In this document: one piece after another, positions 20,215 to 29,032 of the stretch
Numbering within the stretch: position 1 is the stretch's first letter
How the letters are laid out: each line of letters opens with the position of its first letter
NCBI GenBank assembly: GCA_964019425.1
Contig: OZ025786.1
Location: 1,445,945 to 1,509,944, forward strand
DNA length: 64,000 nt
Reading direction: 5' to 3'
Source: Flectonema sp. DT1601
Taxonomy: Eukaryota > Euglenozoa > Diplonemea > Diplonemida > Diplonemidae
Program-made: the position numbers and the translations under genes
The notes under the pieces: model-generated
What the model was told of the DNA's origin: nothing
What the model saw: only the letters and a program-made list of their open reading frames with translations
Database searches by the model: none

Positions 20215-23200
20215 ATGTCATCTCAGGGTGGTCAAAATGAGGATCAGAATATGTCACAAGAGGTGAACAAAGAAAATAGAGAACACTCAAACCCGCCAGA
20301 CTCAGATAAACTACCTCAGCAAAGTAATAACAACAGAGAGACTCCTCAAGAAGATAACAGCAAATCAAATACACAAAATTCAGATCATCGCTCTGATGCA
20401 GAACAGAGTAAGACTACCACACATAATCCATCTGTTGCGATACCCCTCTCAGAACAAGATATGAATGAGGTCCAATCAGTTCGCAATAATTCGACTGCCA
20501 AGCCGACTGAGGAAAATAGTAATTCGCAGAGTTCGGTCATCGCAGGAAATCACTCGGTAGTTGAAAACGAAACAAAACCCGTTCCACAAGTTAACAATAG
20601 CAGGGAGTCACAAAGTAATAGTTCTACTGCCAAGCCGACTGAGGGGAATGATATTTCTCAACCACGAAATCCCGACACCGCAAATAATAGCTCGTTGGCA
20701 GAGAACGATACGAAGCCTCTTCCAGAACAAGGTAAGGATAGCAGAAAGTCACAAAGCAATAGTCCGACTGCCGAGCCGACTGAGGGGAATGATAAATCAC
20801 AACCGCAAAAGTCTCCAAACAATCACTCGGTGACGGAGAACGATACGAAGCCTCTTCCAGAACAAGGTAAGGATGGCAGAGAGTCACAAAGCAATAGTCC
20901 GACTGCCAAGCCGACTGAGGGGAATGATAAATCACAACCGCAGAGTTCGGTGGTAGAGACAGAAGTGAAATCCCTCCCTGAACAAAGTAAGTCTGTTGTC
21001 AACCTGAATAAGGAAAATGATATTTCACAACCACGAAATCCCGACACCGCAAATAATAGCTCGTTGGCAGAGAACGATACGAAGCCTCTTCCAGAACAAG
21101 ATAAGGATAGCAGAAAGTCACAAAGCAATAGTCCGACTGCCGAGCCGACTGAGGGGAATGATAAATCACAACCGCAAAAGTCTCCAAACAATCACTCGGT
21201 GACGGAGAATGCAACGAAATCTCATCCAGAACAAGGTAAGGATGGCAGAGAGTCACAAAGCAATAGCTTGACTGCCGAGCCGACTGAGGGGAATGATAAA
21301 TCACAACCACGAAATCCTGACACCACAAATAATAGCTCAGTGATAGAGAACGATAAGAAACCTCTTCCAGAACAAGGTAAGGATAGCAGTGAGTCACACC
21401 GTAATAGTTCGACCTCCAAACCAGCTGAAGAAAGTAGTATTTTAAAACCACGCAGTTCTCAGATCGCAGGCAATCACTCAGTAGCGGAGAACGAAGTAAA
21501 ATCCCTCCCAGAACAAAGTAACGACAATAGAGAATCACAACACAGTAATTCAAACAGAGTAGAAGAAGTGAATCGCAAATCATCTTCAGAGAATCCAACA
21601 AAACTAAACGAGGTCCCTACGATTCCTCGAACGGTAGAAATAAAAAGAAGTCTAGAAAGTGATGTGATGACTAAGCGCGTTTCAATACAACAGCACGCTG
21701 AGGAAGGTACGTCAGAAGCACAGCCCTCTTCGTCGATACAGCAACGACAGCATCAAGACGGCAGTGCAACTAATTCAGAAGGCAATCCAGTACCTGAAGA
21801 TATCCAAACAGCACCAAGAGCCTCCAGTTTGACAACGATAGCAAGTAGTAGACCAGAAACAGTTAAGGGAAGTCTTCAAGAGAATGACGTCTATTCCGAT
21901 ACTCTACCAGCCTCTCGTAATAGTGAAGTGAGTTCTATTGAACTTCCTTCGATATCTCGGAGAAGTACTTCCAAAACTGAGGTGATTCAAGAAGTGGTAT
22001 CAAAAGAAGCCTTACCGAAATTAGTAACAGTTAATAATGATAAGCCTGACACACCAAGGACTGTATTTGGTAAATCGTCTGTGTCAACGGTTGGTAATTC
22101 TCTTGTTCCTTCTGATGCTGGTGCGATGGTCTACTCAAAATCACATACTGCAAACGATCTTGAAGGGTCACAACGGAAAGTTGTTTCCGAAATTGATGAA
22201 AATTTTCGATTTCCATCCACCAAAACTTCTTTAAAGAGGAATACTCAACCTACTTCACAGTATGATGATCAAGGTGATGAAGATATAAATCCATTAGCGA
22301 GTAATGCTGGGACTGTAATACAACCTAATAGTCAGTCAGGTATTGGTTTAAATTCAAAATTGAAACCGAGAATACCAAACCAACCAAACGACGAGATGAA
22401 ATCTATGTCACCTCTGGCTGGTAGTCCAAATAAAAAACTTCATCCAGCCAATCCGAATAATATTTCACAAAGTAGTCGACAAGAAGGTGTAGATCCACTT
22501 GATATGTCAACTGATGAGCAGCCAATCACATCGAAAGGCTATTATTCTGTTGAAGACTTTGAAGAAAAGTTACTCAATGATTCCGTACAACACATTGAAA
22601 CACCTCATCCTCAAAAAGTCCTTCAGACAGATGCTGAAGTCGCAACTCATCAACACAATTACCTTGTTAGCGGAGAGTGTCTCAGTAGTAGCAAACCAAC
22701 GACAATGGAATCGCTAGTCGAAGCGGTTCCAGCTGATTCAGAACTGAAGGAAATGGTGGTGGCTGATCAGCAGCAATCTAACGTCTTAGAAATAGAGAAT
22801 GACAACCTAGCAACTCAACCTCAGCAAAAAAACGAACATCAAACTGCTCTACAACAACCTATCGTATTGGAAGAAGAGAATAAAATATCTGAAGAAATCC
22901 ACAACAGTCCTGATGATAACAAACCTCTTAAACTCAACCCAAGAGATTTGGAAGTACCACTTGGAACTGGTGCTATCAGCGCTGTGAGTACTCCACAGAC
23001 GGTAAAAAAACAATCACCAATGCCATGGATGATACCATCAGGGAATAACATGAACGTTGGAAGAGGAAGGCCTGCGTCATCACCTTGGAGAGCTCAGCGT
23101 ACTCTATTAGATGCTTCAATATTTACTCCGTTACCAACCGCTGATGACGAGTTCACTCGTGAAAAGCGTCGTATCTTATTTGATGCAATGGATGTAAGTG

Positions 23201-25278
23201 GTACTGGTAAATTATCATTGGCAGAGCTTTCAAGAGGTGTCAAAGAGGTTTTACAGCTTGACCACATCTTCAGCCAATGTCGATTCGCCATCATGGGCGC
23301 TTTCCGAACAGCTGCTGCAAACACAGTAGATGGACTTGTCAGTAAGAAACAGTTTCAACTTATTCTCACAGTGATTGAGGGATACGTAAATTGTTATTCT
23401 TTGTATCGGTCATTTAGTACCGGAGGTTGTGTTTCTAGTGCAGCTTTCTGCAATGAAGCAACCCTAGTTGCGCTGAGATCTCGTGGGTATCACATTGAGC
23501 CTCACAAGGCTAGAGAGATATTCCATCAAATAACACAAGGGAAGGAACTGATGTACTTCAGTGACTTTTCAGAATGGGCAATTGGAAACACTGACAGTCC
23601 TGTACCGTCACCCAGTGTGGATGTCTTGAAGGAGGTGGAGGTTCCAAATGCCGATCGCAGTCCAGCACATGGAGAAGTGAAGTTTCATTCGAATATAAAT
23701 CATCGAGACCGGGAGGAGGTGGTGTATCAGCAACAACATCAGCAACAGCAGGAACAACAGCAACAGCAACAACAACAGCAACAGCAACAAGAACAACAAC
23801 AGCTACAAGAACAACAGCAACAACAGCAACGGCAGGAGCAACAGCACCAGCAACAACAACAGCACCAGCAACAACATCATCAGCAACAACAACAGTATCA
23901 GCAACACCATCAGCAACACTACCAACATCAATATCAGTATCAACAGCACCCTCAACAACAACAACATCAACCACAAGTTAATAATATTCATCCAACCTAT
24001 TCCAATAACATTAGTGAAAGACAAACTCATTCAATTCAAAGTGGTATCAATTCTGGTCCAGGTGGTGGCGACTGGACAGTCCGATTCTACGAAGGAAACG
24101 ACACCCTCGGCAACTACGGGAACATCCACCAACTCCACAGCCTACTCGATGCTGAGATTCCTGCTAATGCTGTTGACCAGGGTAATTATTTAATACTGTT
24201 GCCATCAGTTTCTGAAGCTCTGTTTCCTGTTACTAGTAGTTTAGCTGTTTCAAAATCAGGTCATGTTCGGAAGATGATTTCTAAAACATACGCTCAGGCC
24301 CTCTCATCATCTGAAGAATTGCGTGCTATGTTTCTTTCATCGTTTGCAAAGTCTCTCTTGACGCTTGGAATCGCTGTAGACACGGCGACTGGAAGAGTTT
24401 CAGTTGCTGAGAATCGTTTGCATATTCTCGCAACCCGTCGTAATGTTCCCTTCAAGCGTCTGATCACAAGAATATTGTATTCTCTATCTACTTTTGGATT
24501 TCCTCATTACTGTGCTCCTTTAGTCGATTTGTTCATCACAGAAATTGCGACTACAAAATCACTCGAAGGTTGCAAAGACGCCTGCAGGTCACAGTGGATT
24601 CCAGCCTTGGAAGATGAGAGAGAGAAGGATACCTTAACAATGAAGGTTAACACGGTTTCTTTTGGTAGGAAAAGTAAGATAACAGTAGCGGTAGGGTCTG
24701 GTGTTTCTGCTGCAATGACGAGGAATAAGAGAATGAGGGGACAACGTCCAGGATCGGCGCGGCAACAATCTCGACCACCTTCTAGGTCGAGGTCGCCACA
24801 GTTCGTACCACCAGTGGGAGGTTATCATCAGCAACCTCACAGAGCTGATATTAAAATACCTAACACAACACAACGAGGATATGAAAATAGTTATTCTCAC
24901 CAGTTTGGATCTCCCAGCGACTGTGCTTGGAACAGACCGAGTACCGCTAATCCTCTCCGATGCTCAAGTTCGAATCTCCCCATTCGTCTGGAAGAAGACG
25001 ATGAATCGTATCGTTTAATTATCTTAGGAGCACCTTCAACAGTACGAGTGACGGTTAATATTTCTATTCTAAAAATAAGAGTTAATCCACTTCCTATTTA
25101 TTATGAGCCACATAAGGTAGTCCTAATCGACGATCTTGAGAATGAGGGAATCGAACTGACTCGAACAGTAAGATTATCGTCACCGATATTTCCAAGCAGC
25201 TCGTATAAAGAACCATTGGGATCTTGCCATACGATTTGTACATTCAAAAAGGTTCCTGACACCGTTTCTGAGTTGTAA
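20215..25278 (+). CDS. Large low-complexity protein with EF-hand, tandem repeats and poly-Gln tract (1687 aa)
   Basis: 1687 residues. Residues about 85-460 are tandem repeats of roughly 50 residues, with recurring words TAKPTEGNDKSQP, NHSVTEND and KPLPEQGKD. The middle is polar and disordered. Residues about 980-1120 are an EF-hand region. The loop DVSGTGKLSLAE (near 992-1003) fits Ca2+ ligands at positions 1, 3, 5 and 12, and further helical EF-like segments follow. Residues about 1170-1260 are a Gln-rich tract. The C-terminal 400 residues look folded, with an Arg/Ser/Pro-rich insert near 1505-1530. There is no membrane span. It is probably a cytoskeletal or regulatory scaffold that may sense Ca2+, but no family name is recognised. 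An out-of-frame ATG at 20208 overlaps the start. Confidence 0.75.
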   Translation: MSSQGGQNEDQNMSQEVNKENREHSNPPDSDKLPQQSNNNRETPQEDNSKSNTQNSDHRSDAEQSKTTTHNPSVAIPLSEQDMNEVQSVRNNSTAKPTEENSNSQSSVIAGNHSVVENETKPVPQVNNSRESQSNSSTAKPTEGNDISQPRNPDTANNSSLAENDTKPLPEQGKDSRKSQSNSPTAEPTEGNDKSQPQKSPNNHSVTENDTKPLPEQGKDGRESQSNSPTAKPTEGNDKSQPQSSVVETEVKSLPEQSKSVVNLNKENDISQPRNPDTANNSSLAENDTKPLPEQDKDSRKSQSNSPTAEPTEGNDKSQPQKSPNNHSVTENATKSHPEQGKDGRESQSNSLTAEPTEGNDKSQPRNPDTTNNSSVIENDKKPLPEQGKDSSESHRNSSTSKPAEESSILKPRSSQIAGNHSVAENEVKSLPEQSNDNRESQHSNSNRVEEVNRKSSSENPTKLNEVPTIPRTVEIKRSLESDVMTKRVSIQQHAEEGTSEAQPSSSIQQRQHQDGSATNSEGNPVPEDIQTAPRASSLTTIASSRPETVKGSLQENDVYSDTLPASRNSEVSSIELPSISRRSTSKTEVIQEVVSKEALPKLVTVNNDKPDTPRTVFGKSSVSTVGNSLVPSDAGAMVYSKSHTANDLEGSQRKVVSEIDENFRFPSTKTSLKRNTQPTSQYDDQGDEDINPLASNAGTVIQPNSQSGIGLNSKLKPRIPNQPNDEMKSMSPLAGSPNKKLHPANPNNISQSSRQEGVDPLDMSTDEQPITSKGYYSVEDFEEKLLNDSVQHIETPHPQKVLQTDAEVATHQHNYLVSGECLSSSKPTTMESLVEAVPADSELKEMVVADQQQSNVLEIENDNLATQPQQKNEHQTALQQPIVLEEENKISEEIHNSPDDNKPLKLNPRDLEVPLGTGAISAVSTPQTVKKQSPMPWMIPSGNNMNVGRGRPASSPWRAQRTLLDASIFTPLPTADDEFTREKRRILFDAMDVSGTGKLSLAELSRGVKEVLQLDHIFSQCRFAIMGAFRTAAANTVDGLVSKKQFQLILTVIEGYVNCYSLYRSFSTGGCVSSAAFCNEATLVALRSRGYHIEPHKAREIFHQITQGKELMYFSDFSEWAIGNTDSPVPSPSVDVLKEVEVPNADRSPAHGEVKFHSNINHRDREEVVYQQQHQQQQEQQQQQQQQQQQQEQQQLQEQQQQQQRQEQQHQQQQQHQQQHHQQQQQYQQHHQQHYQHQYQYQQHPQQQQHQPQVNNIHPTYSNNISERQTHSIQSGINSGPGGGDWTVRFYEGNDTLGNYGNIHQLHSLLDAEIPANAVDQGNYLILLPSVSEALFPVTSSLAVSKSGHVRKMISKTYAQALSSSEELRAMFLSSFAKSLLTLGIAVDTATGRVSVAENRLHILATRRNVPFKRLITRILYSLSTFGFPHYCAPLVDLFITEIATTKSLEGCKDACRSQWIPALEDEREKDTLTMKVNTVSFGRKSKITVAVGSGVSAAMTRNKRMRGQRPGSARQQSRPPSRSRSPQFVPPVGGYHQQPHRADIKIPNTTQRGYENSYSHQFGSPSDCAWNRPSTANPLRCSSSNLPIRLEEDDESYRLIILGAPSTVRVTVNISILKIRVNPLPIYYEPHKVVLIDDLENEGIELTRTVRLSSPIFPSSSYKEPLGSCHTICTFKKVPDTVSEL
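20600..21550 (+). repeat. Coding tandem repeats with a higher-order duplication
   Basis: About 150-bp units encode the roughly 50-residue repeat. A longer block at about 20645-20830 recurs almost base for base at about 21017-21202, so the array grew by both unit and block duplication. The frame is preserved throughout. Confidence 0.8.
23725..23975 (+). repeat. CAA/CAG poly-glutamine tract
   Basis: Mixed CAA and CAG codons encode a Gln-rich stretch with scattered His, Glu, Leu and Tyr. The mixed codons argue for selection on glutamine rather than a pure triplet expansion. Confidence 0.85.
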
Positions 25279-25853
25279 TTTACTTTCTTTTTAATTATTA
25301 TTATATTATTATTATTATTGCCAACTTGGGATTATTTATTTGTATTTGTGTTTTCTTCTTATTTTCTTTTTTCCCTTAAGGTCAGTTTCCTCAGACCTGT
25401 TGTGAACACGGTATCTTATTCTTTTTTTTATTGATTTGAGGTCTGTTTCATATCAGCAACGCTGTTCAAGGATTGCTTGCTGATGTGTTTTGTACATCAT
25501 CTGTTTTTTTTTTTTTTTTTTTTTGCAACAGCGCACACCTGAAAAGGTCGTTCGCGGTCATTGCCAAAAGGCTGTGAATAACAGTCTGTAGAAAAAAAAA
25601 CTTTTTTTTTAGTTTATGTCGGTTTTTCTTACTGCCAGTTGTATTGTTTTGTTATTTCACTCTATTTCTTGCGAAACAAATCGCAAAAATCAAAAAAAAT
25701 TTAAAAAATAATTTCCGTAACATCACATTTACTTTATTCAGAACAACAATGCTCCAAGGAACGAAGAAGGGGAAAAACGAAGTTAGATTAAATTACTTTT
25801 TCCTTGTTTTTTTTTTCATCCAAAATCACTATCTATTTAAATCACAGGTAATA
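25279..25853. other. Intergenic spacer
   Basis: No gene is seen; the start of the 25644 reading frame is A/T filler. It ends with a T-rich tract and ATCACAG (AG at 25846-25847), seven bases before the next ATG. Confidence 0.5.
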
Positions 25854-26333
25854 ATGAAGAAATTACGACCACGAAAACTAAAAGACGTGGCCCTACTTGT
25901 CGATGCCACAAGTGAATCTGTTGCCGTCAGTAAAGTATTAGACGCTGTTAGTAAACTGGGAGCTGTAAGAGAAAGAAGGATATATCTTGATACGAGTCAC
26001 CGTGATGGAATGCTTACGGCCTCTAGAAAATGTGGTTTAGAGGTGGTGTCTGTAACGTCTTTCGTTGATGCGAAAAAAGCTCCTGCTCACATTCACATGT
26101 CACTCGCCATTTCTGAAATCGTTTCGAGGAAGAATCCTCCGTCTCATATCGCCATTGTGTCTCCTGTAAGTAAAGCGTTCTTCTTCCTTCCTCCGTTGAT
26201 GCCGAAGACACAACTTTGGGTTGTTTCAAATACCGACGCGAAAAAGGAATTAACTAAACGACAGATTTCACAAATTAATATTCAAACGGGAGATATGGTC
26301 CCCGCGACAGTTCCTTCTCCTGTTTCAGCCTAA
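25854..26333 (+). CDS. Small NYN/PIN-like protein, catalytic acidic residues mostly lost
   Basis: 159 residues from the ATG at 25854; the longer frame from 25644 is low-complexity sequence upstream of the acceptor. After a basic start (MKKLRPRKLKD), VALLVDATSESVAVSKVLDAV resembles the first strand and helix of the NYN (LabA-like PIN) fold. A CGLEVVSVTSF strand, a KKAPAHIHMSLAISEIV helix and an IAIVSPVSKAFFFL strand follow in NYN order. In active NYN nucleases the helix carries Asp and the last strand reads SGDSDF-like. Here those positions are His/Ser and SPVSKAF, so only the first Asp (D16) remains. If the family call is right, it is an RNA-binding or scaffold version rather than a nuclease. 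The family assignment is moderate. Confidence 0.55.
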   Translation: MKKLRPRKLKDVALLVDATSESVAVSKVLDAVSKLGAVRERRIYLDTSHRDGMLTASRKCGLEVVSVTSFVDAKKAPAHIHMSLAISEIVSRKNPPSHIAIVSPVSKAFFFLPPLMPKTQLWVVSNTDAKKELTKRQISQINIQTGDMVPATVPSPVSA

Positions 26334-26351
26334 TTGCATTGCTGGAACGAA

Positions 26352-26416
26352 TCCTCGATGGTTCTAATGCACTAGCACAAGGCCGGGTGTAATGAAACCA
26401 TGCACGATGAGTAGTC
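26352..26416 (+). repeat. 65-bp hairpin repeat, copy 1
   Basis: Identical over 65 bp to 26668-26732. After one mismatch, seven more bases match. The upstream part GGAACGAATCC is also shared, but copy 2 carries a 16-bp insertion after it. Confidence 0.9.
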
Positions 26417-26667
26417 TTCAGACCGCTAACCTATGTAATATCGTCTGTTCTCGGTTTATAAAATGTTGAAAGCATCAAGACGTTGGTTGTCTCTTTTTTT
26501 CCGCAGTTCTGATAGAGGCAGTCACCACCAAACCTTTCGGTCAGCAGCAGCTTCTCTATAGAACTTGTGATGGTTTTCACCATCGTGCCTTCCAGAATAC
26601 ATTGGCATGTGTGTAGCTCAGACGAGTCTGATAACTACTGCCTGGAACGAATCCGTAAAGAGATTTG

Positions 26668-26732
26668 TCCTCGATGGTTCTAATGCACTAGCACAAGGCC
26701 GGGTGTAATGAAACCATGCACGATGAGTAGTC
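26668..26732 (+). repeat. 65-bp hairpin repeat, copy 2
   Basis: Second copy of the block at 26352-26416, about 316 bp downstream in the same orientation. The perfect match in non-coding DNA implies recent duplication, gene conversion, or constraint. Confidence 0.9.
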
Positions 26733-26878
26733 GTCAGACCACTCCCCTATCGATGAAAAGATATCTCTAAAAGTATAACAAATGCTAACGGCATTGCATT
26801 TGTTTCAGTACTACTGCGTAAGTCAACCGTTTTATGATAATTTATTATTTCTTAGAAAGGTATCAATTATAAACAACT

Positions 26879-27457
26879 ATGTCTGTTAGAGAATACAGCT
26901 TGGAGATGGTGACCTGTTTGTTCGCAGTTGCGACTCTCGCCTATGTTTGGGAAATGGATTTGAAGGAGGTTCAATCATTAACTGGCAGCAGAGTTGCTGA
27001 GAAGAAATATGAGTCCTTTGATGAATTCTATCCTTTTTATTTGACACAGCATGTTGATGAGACCTGCAAGTTGTTGCATTTTGCTGGTACTTCTCTCATG
27101 CTTTTTTGGGTTTTGGGGATGAACATCACCAGCGCTCACAAGTCTGTTGCTACATTCGCTGCTGCCATCGCTGCCGGACTTGTCACTGTTCCTCTGACAG
27201 TAGGTGTTGAAAACGCTTTGTACGAAGCCGTGGCGCTTATCGTCACTTCCGCTGTGATGTGCATGCTTCTAAACCACAGTGCAAGCGTTTTGGTCATTGG
27301 TTCCATCATTGGGTATTCGTTTGCTTGGATTGGTCATTTCTTCTATGAAAAGAACAAGCCTGCTACCTTCACATACATTACTTATTCTTTAGTTGGTGAC
27401 TTCCACATGTACTACGGCATGTTGCAGGAGTACTCTCGTCTGTACCTTAAGCAATAA
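26879..27457 (+). CDS. Mpo1-like / DUF962 membrane protein (2-hydroxy fatty acid dioxygenase family)
   Basis: 192 residues, close to the family's usual size. An N-terminal hydrophobic segment (about 8-24) precedes the family signature: ESFDEFYPFYLTQHVDETCKLLHFAGT (about 45-71), then three more membrane segments, then GYSFAWIGHFFYEKNKPATF and SLVGDFHMYYGML. The conserved His residues in QH, LHF, GHF and FHMYY fit the metal-binding set of the family. Yeast Mpo1 is an ER Fe(II) dioxygenase that shortens 2-hydroxy fatty acids during sphingoid base breakdown, and the same role is likely here. The ATG is 23 bases after a T-rich TAG acceptor. It is complete and unbroken. Confidence 0.85.
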   Translation: MSVREYSLEMVTCLFAVATLAYVWEMDLKEVQSLTGSRVAEKKYESFDEFYPFYLTQHVDETCKLLHFAGTSLMLFWVLGMNITSAHKSVATFAAAIAAGLVTVPLTVGVENALYEAVALIVTSAVMCMLLNHSASVLVIGSIIGYSFAWIGHFFYEKNKPATFTYITYSLVGDFHMYYGMLQEYSRLYLKQ

Positions 27458-29032
27458 GTTTATTTTCGAGACTTTCGAAAATAAACTTTTTTTTTTCTTT
27501 TTTTTCATTCTCCCTTTTTTTTTTTCCTCCCCATAATAATTGGTTAAAAAAAAAGTTTTGTTAGTCGCACATGTCATCCTTTCTAGCCCTCACTGTCTAA
27601 CTGGTATAACAGCTTCGTGCAAAAAAACAAAAAAATAGGTTTGAATTCTCACTACCGAATTGATGTGAGTTAAGAGAAAACGCCAAATTATTCCCTCACC
27701 CGTTTCCTTTGTTTTTCTTTACACAAGTCACGTCTTTTTCTGATTAGCACCATTCTTTTTTGAAGTCGGTATTCATTCTTCACACGTGAAAACATAACGT
27801 AAGAGAAATTCTTCGTTTTTTTTTTTTTTTTTTTTTTTTTTTTGAAACCTTCTTTATTTAGACCAAAGTAAAACTCGCTAACAAAAAAAAAATTGGAATG
27901 AAGTCCTGATGATTAATACGCGGGACAAGTAGTATTTCGCAGTGTTAAAAACTGAACAGCAGAAAAATTTCTCTTTTTTTTATATTTTGATTTTTTAGTG
28001 CACTATTTTATAACAAACTCGTTCTAACAAAAAAAAAAAAAAATAATAATAATAATAGTAATAATAGTTGGGAAGACCCCTCTCAATACGATGAATTTCT
28101 AAAATGGTCAACGTGCGTCGCAAAAAAGAAAAAGAGTTATGTTTTTGTGGTAAATTATTCCCACACCGGTAGTTTTTTTGTTCTCGAAGTTGACAGTTTT
28201 GGAGACTTTTGTGTTCGAATTAGGGGGTTTTCCCAAACAAGAAAAAAAAAAAAAATACTATCCTTATGCTATCCTTCTCTTCTCATAAATCTAAGTTTGG
28301 TTTCATTGTAAGTACCCTTACCACAGAATTATGTTGCAACTCGCGAAGCTCTCTTTTTTTTTTTAAATTGTGCGATGAGAATGGGGGAAAAAAAAAAAAA
28401 ATTGTCTGTTAGACCGATGGTGATTTGTTAGAAGAAAAAAAAAAAAAAAAAAAAACAGACCTCACTAAAATAATCCTCACGCTTTGTTTGTAAACAGTAC
28501 GTAAACTGAAAACAAGCCTATAAAGTGTTAAAGTCACGCTGGCACAAGTCTCATTCATTCGTAAAGCATGTCTTTGAGATGGGAAAAAAAAAAAAAAAAA
28601 AAAAAAAAATCCATTTCATGGACGTTTTCAACGCGCCACATGCTGGTTGATTTGAATCTGAGAGAACCAGCGTTACAGTGAGAGACCTGCTTCTCACGTT
28701 CGGGAAAAAAAAAAAAAAAAAAAAAAGACTGACGCATCGGGCAACCCGATAAACATCTGAACAATTTCAGATGTCGCATGTGTTTCTAATTGGTCCCTAT
28801 TCCCCAAAACGAAGCTCCAATCGTGTTTCCGCGAGTGCACCATAACAAGTTGAAGTTTCTTTTTTTAAATTTTTTTTAGATTTTTATTCTAAAGAGATAA
28901 ATTAATAACTAAATTTACTACCCTCTTCAGACTTCTCATCACAACATAATATTATCCTTCCCCCTCGTGAGCTGTATTGTGTGTTAGTTGCTTGTATTTT
29001 AAATTTTTTTAAAAAGAATCACATAACTCAAG
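27458..29032. other. Homopolymer-rich intergenic region
   Basis: No gene is seen. It has many A and T runs over 15 bases. A member of a dispersed repeat lies at about 27896-27968, a second repeat at 28202-28234, and two adjacent perfect hairpins at 28736-28774. Confidence 0.5.
28736..28774. repeat. Two adjacent perfect hairpins
   Basis: ATCGGG-CAA-CCCGAT (28736-28750) is followed after two bases by ACATCTGAA-CAAT-TTCAGATGT (28753-28774). Both stems are perfect with tight loops. The function is unknown. Confidence 0.7.

Larger units (their letters stand above)
26341..26745 (+). ncRNA. Candidate structured small-RNA cluster (unassigned class)
   Basis: This intergenic stretch is clearly richer in G+C than its neighbours and has no reading frame. 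A 65-bp block at 26352-26416 recurs identically at 26668-26732. It can fold as ATGGTT/AACCAT, a 4x4 internal loop (CTAA/ATGA), and TGCAC/GTGTA with a 14-nt loop, which resembles a single-hairpin H/ACA-type guide. Between the copies lies another stem, 26506-26517 against 26554-26564 (11 pairs with one bulge). The strand is not proven. I could not place a convincing ACA/AGA or C/D box at the right distance, so the class is open. Confidence 0.4.
26334..26878. other. Intergenic region between NYN-like and Mpo1-like genes
   Basis: It holds the structured repeats listed separately. It ends with TTTATTATTTCTTAG (AG at 26854-26855), a probable acceptor for the Mpo1-like gene. A second pyrimidine-CAG acceptor-like site is at about 26491-26505, in front of the middle hairpin. 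Confidence 0.5.

Noticed and set aside
23558-24030. Minus-strand frames of Val/Ala or Leu repeats
   Set aside because: Reverse reading of the CAA/CAG tract, low complexity only.
27590-27665. tRNA-like A box and B box words
   Set aside because: TAACTGGTATAAC and GGTTTGAATTC are present, but no acceptor or anticodon stem can be formed and the loop is filled with A runs.
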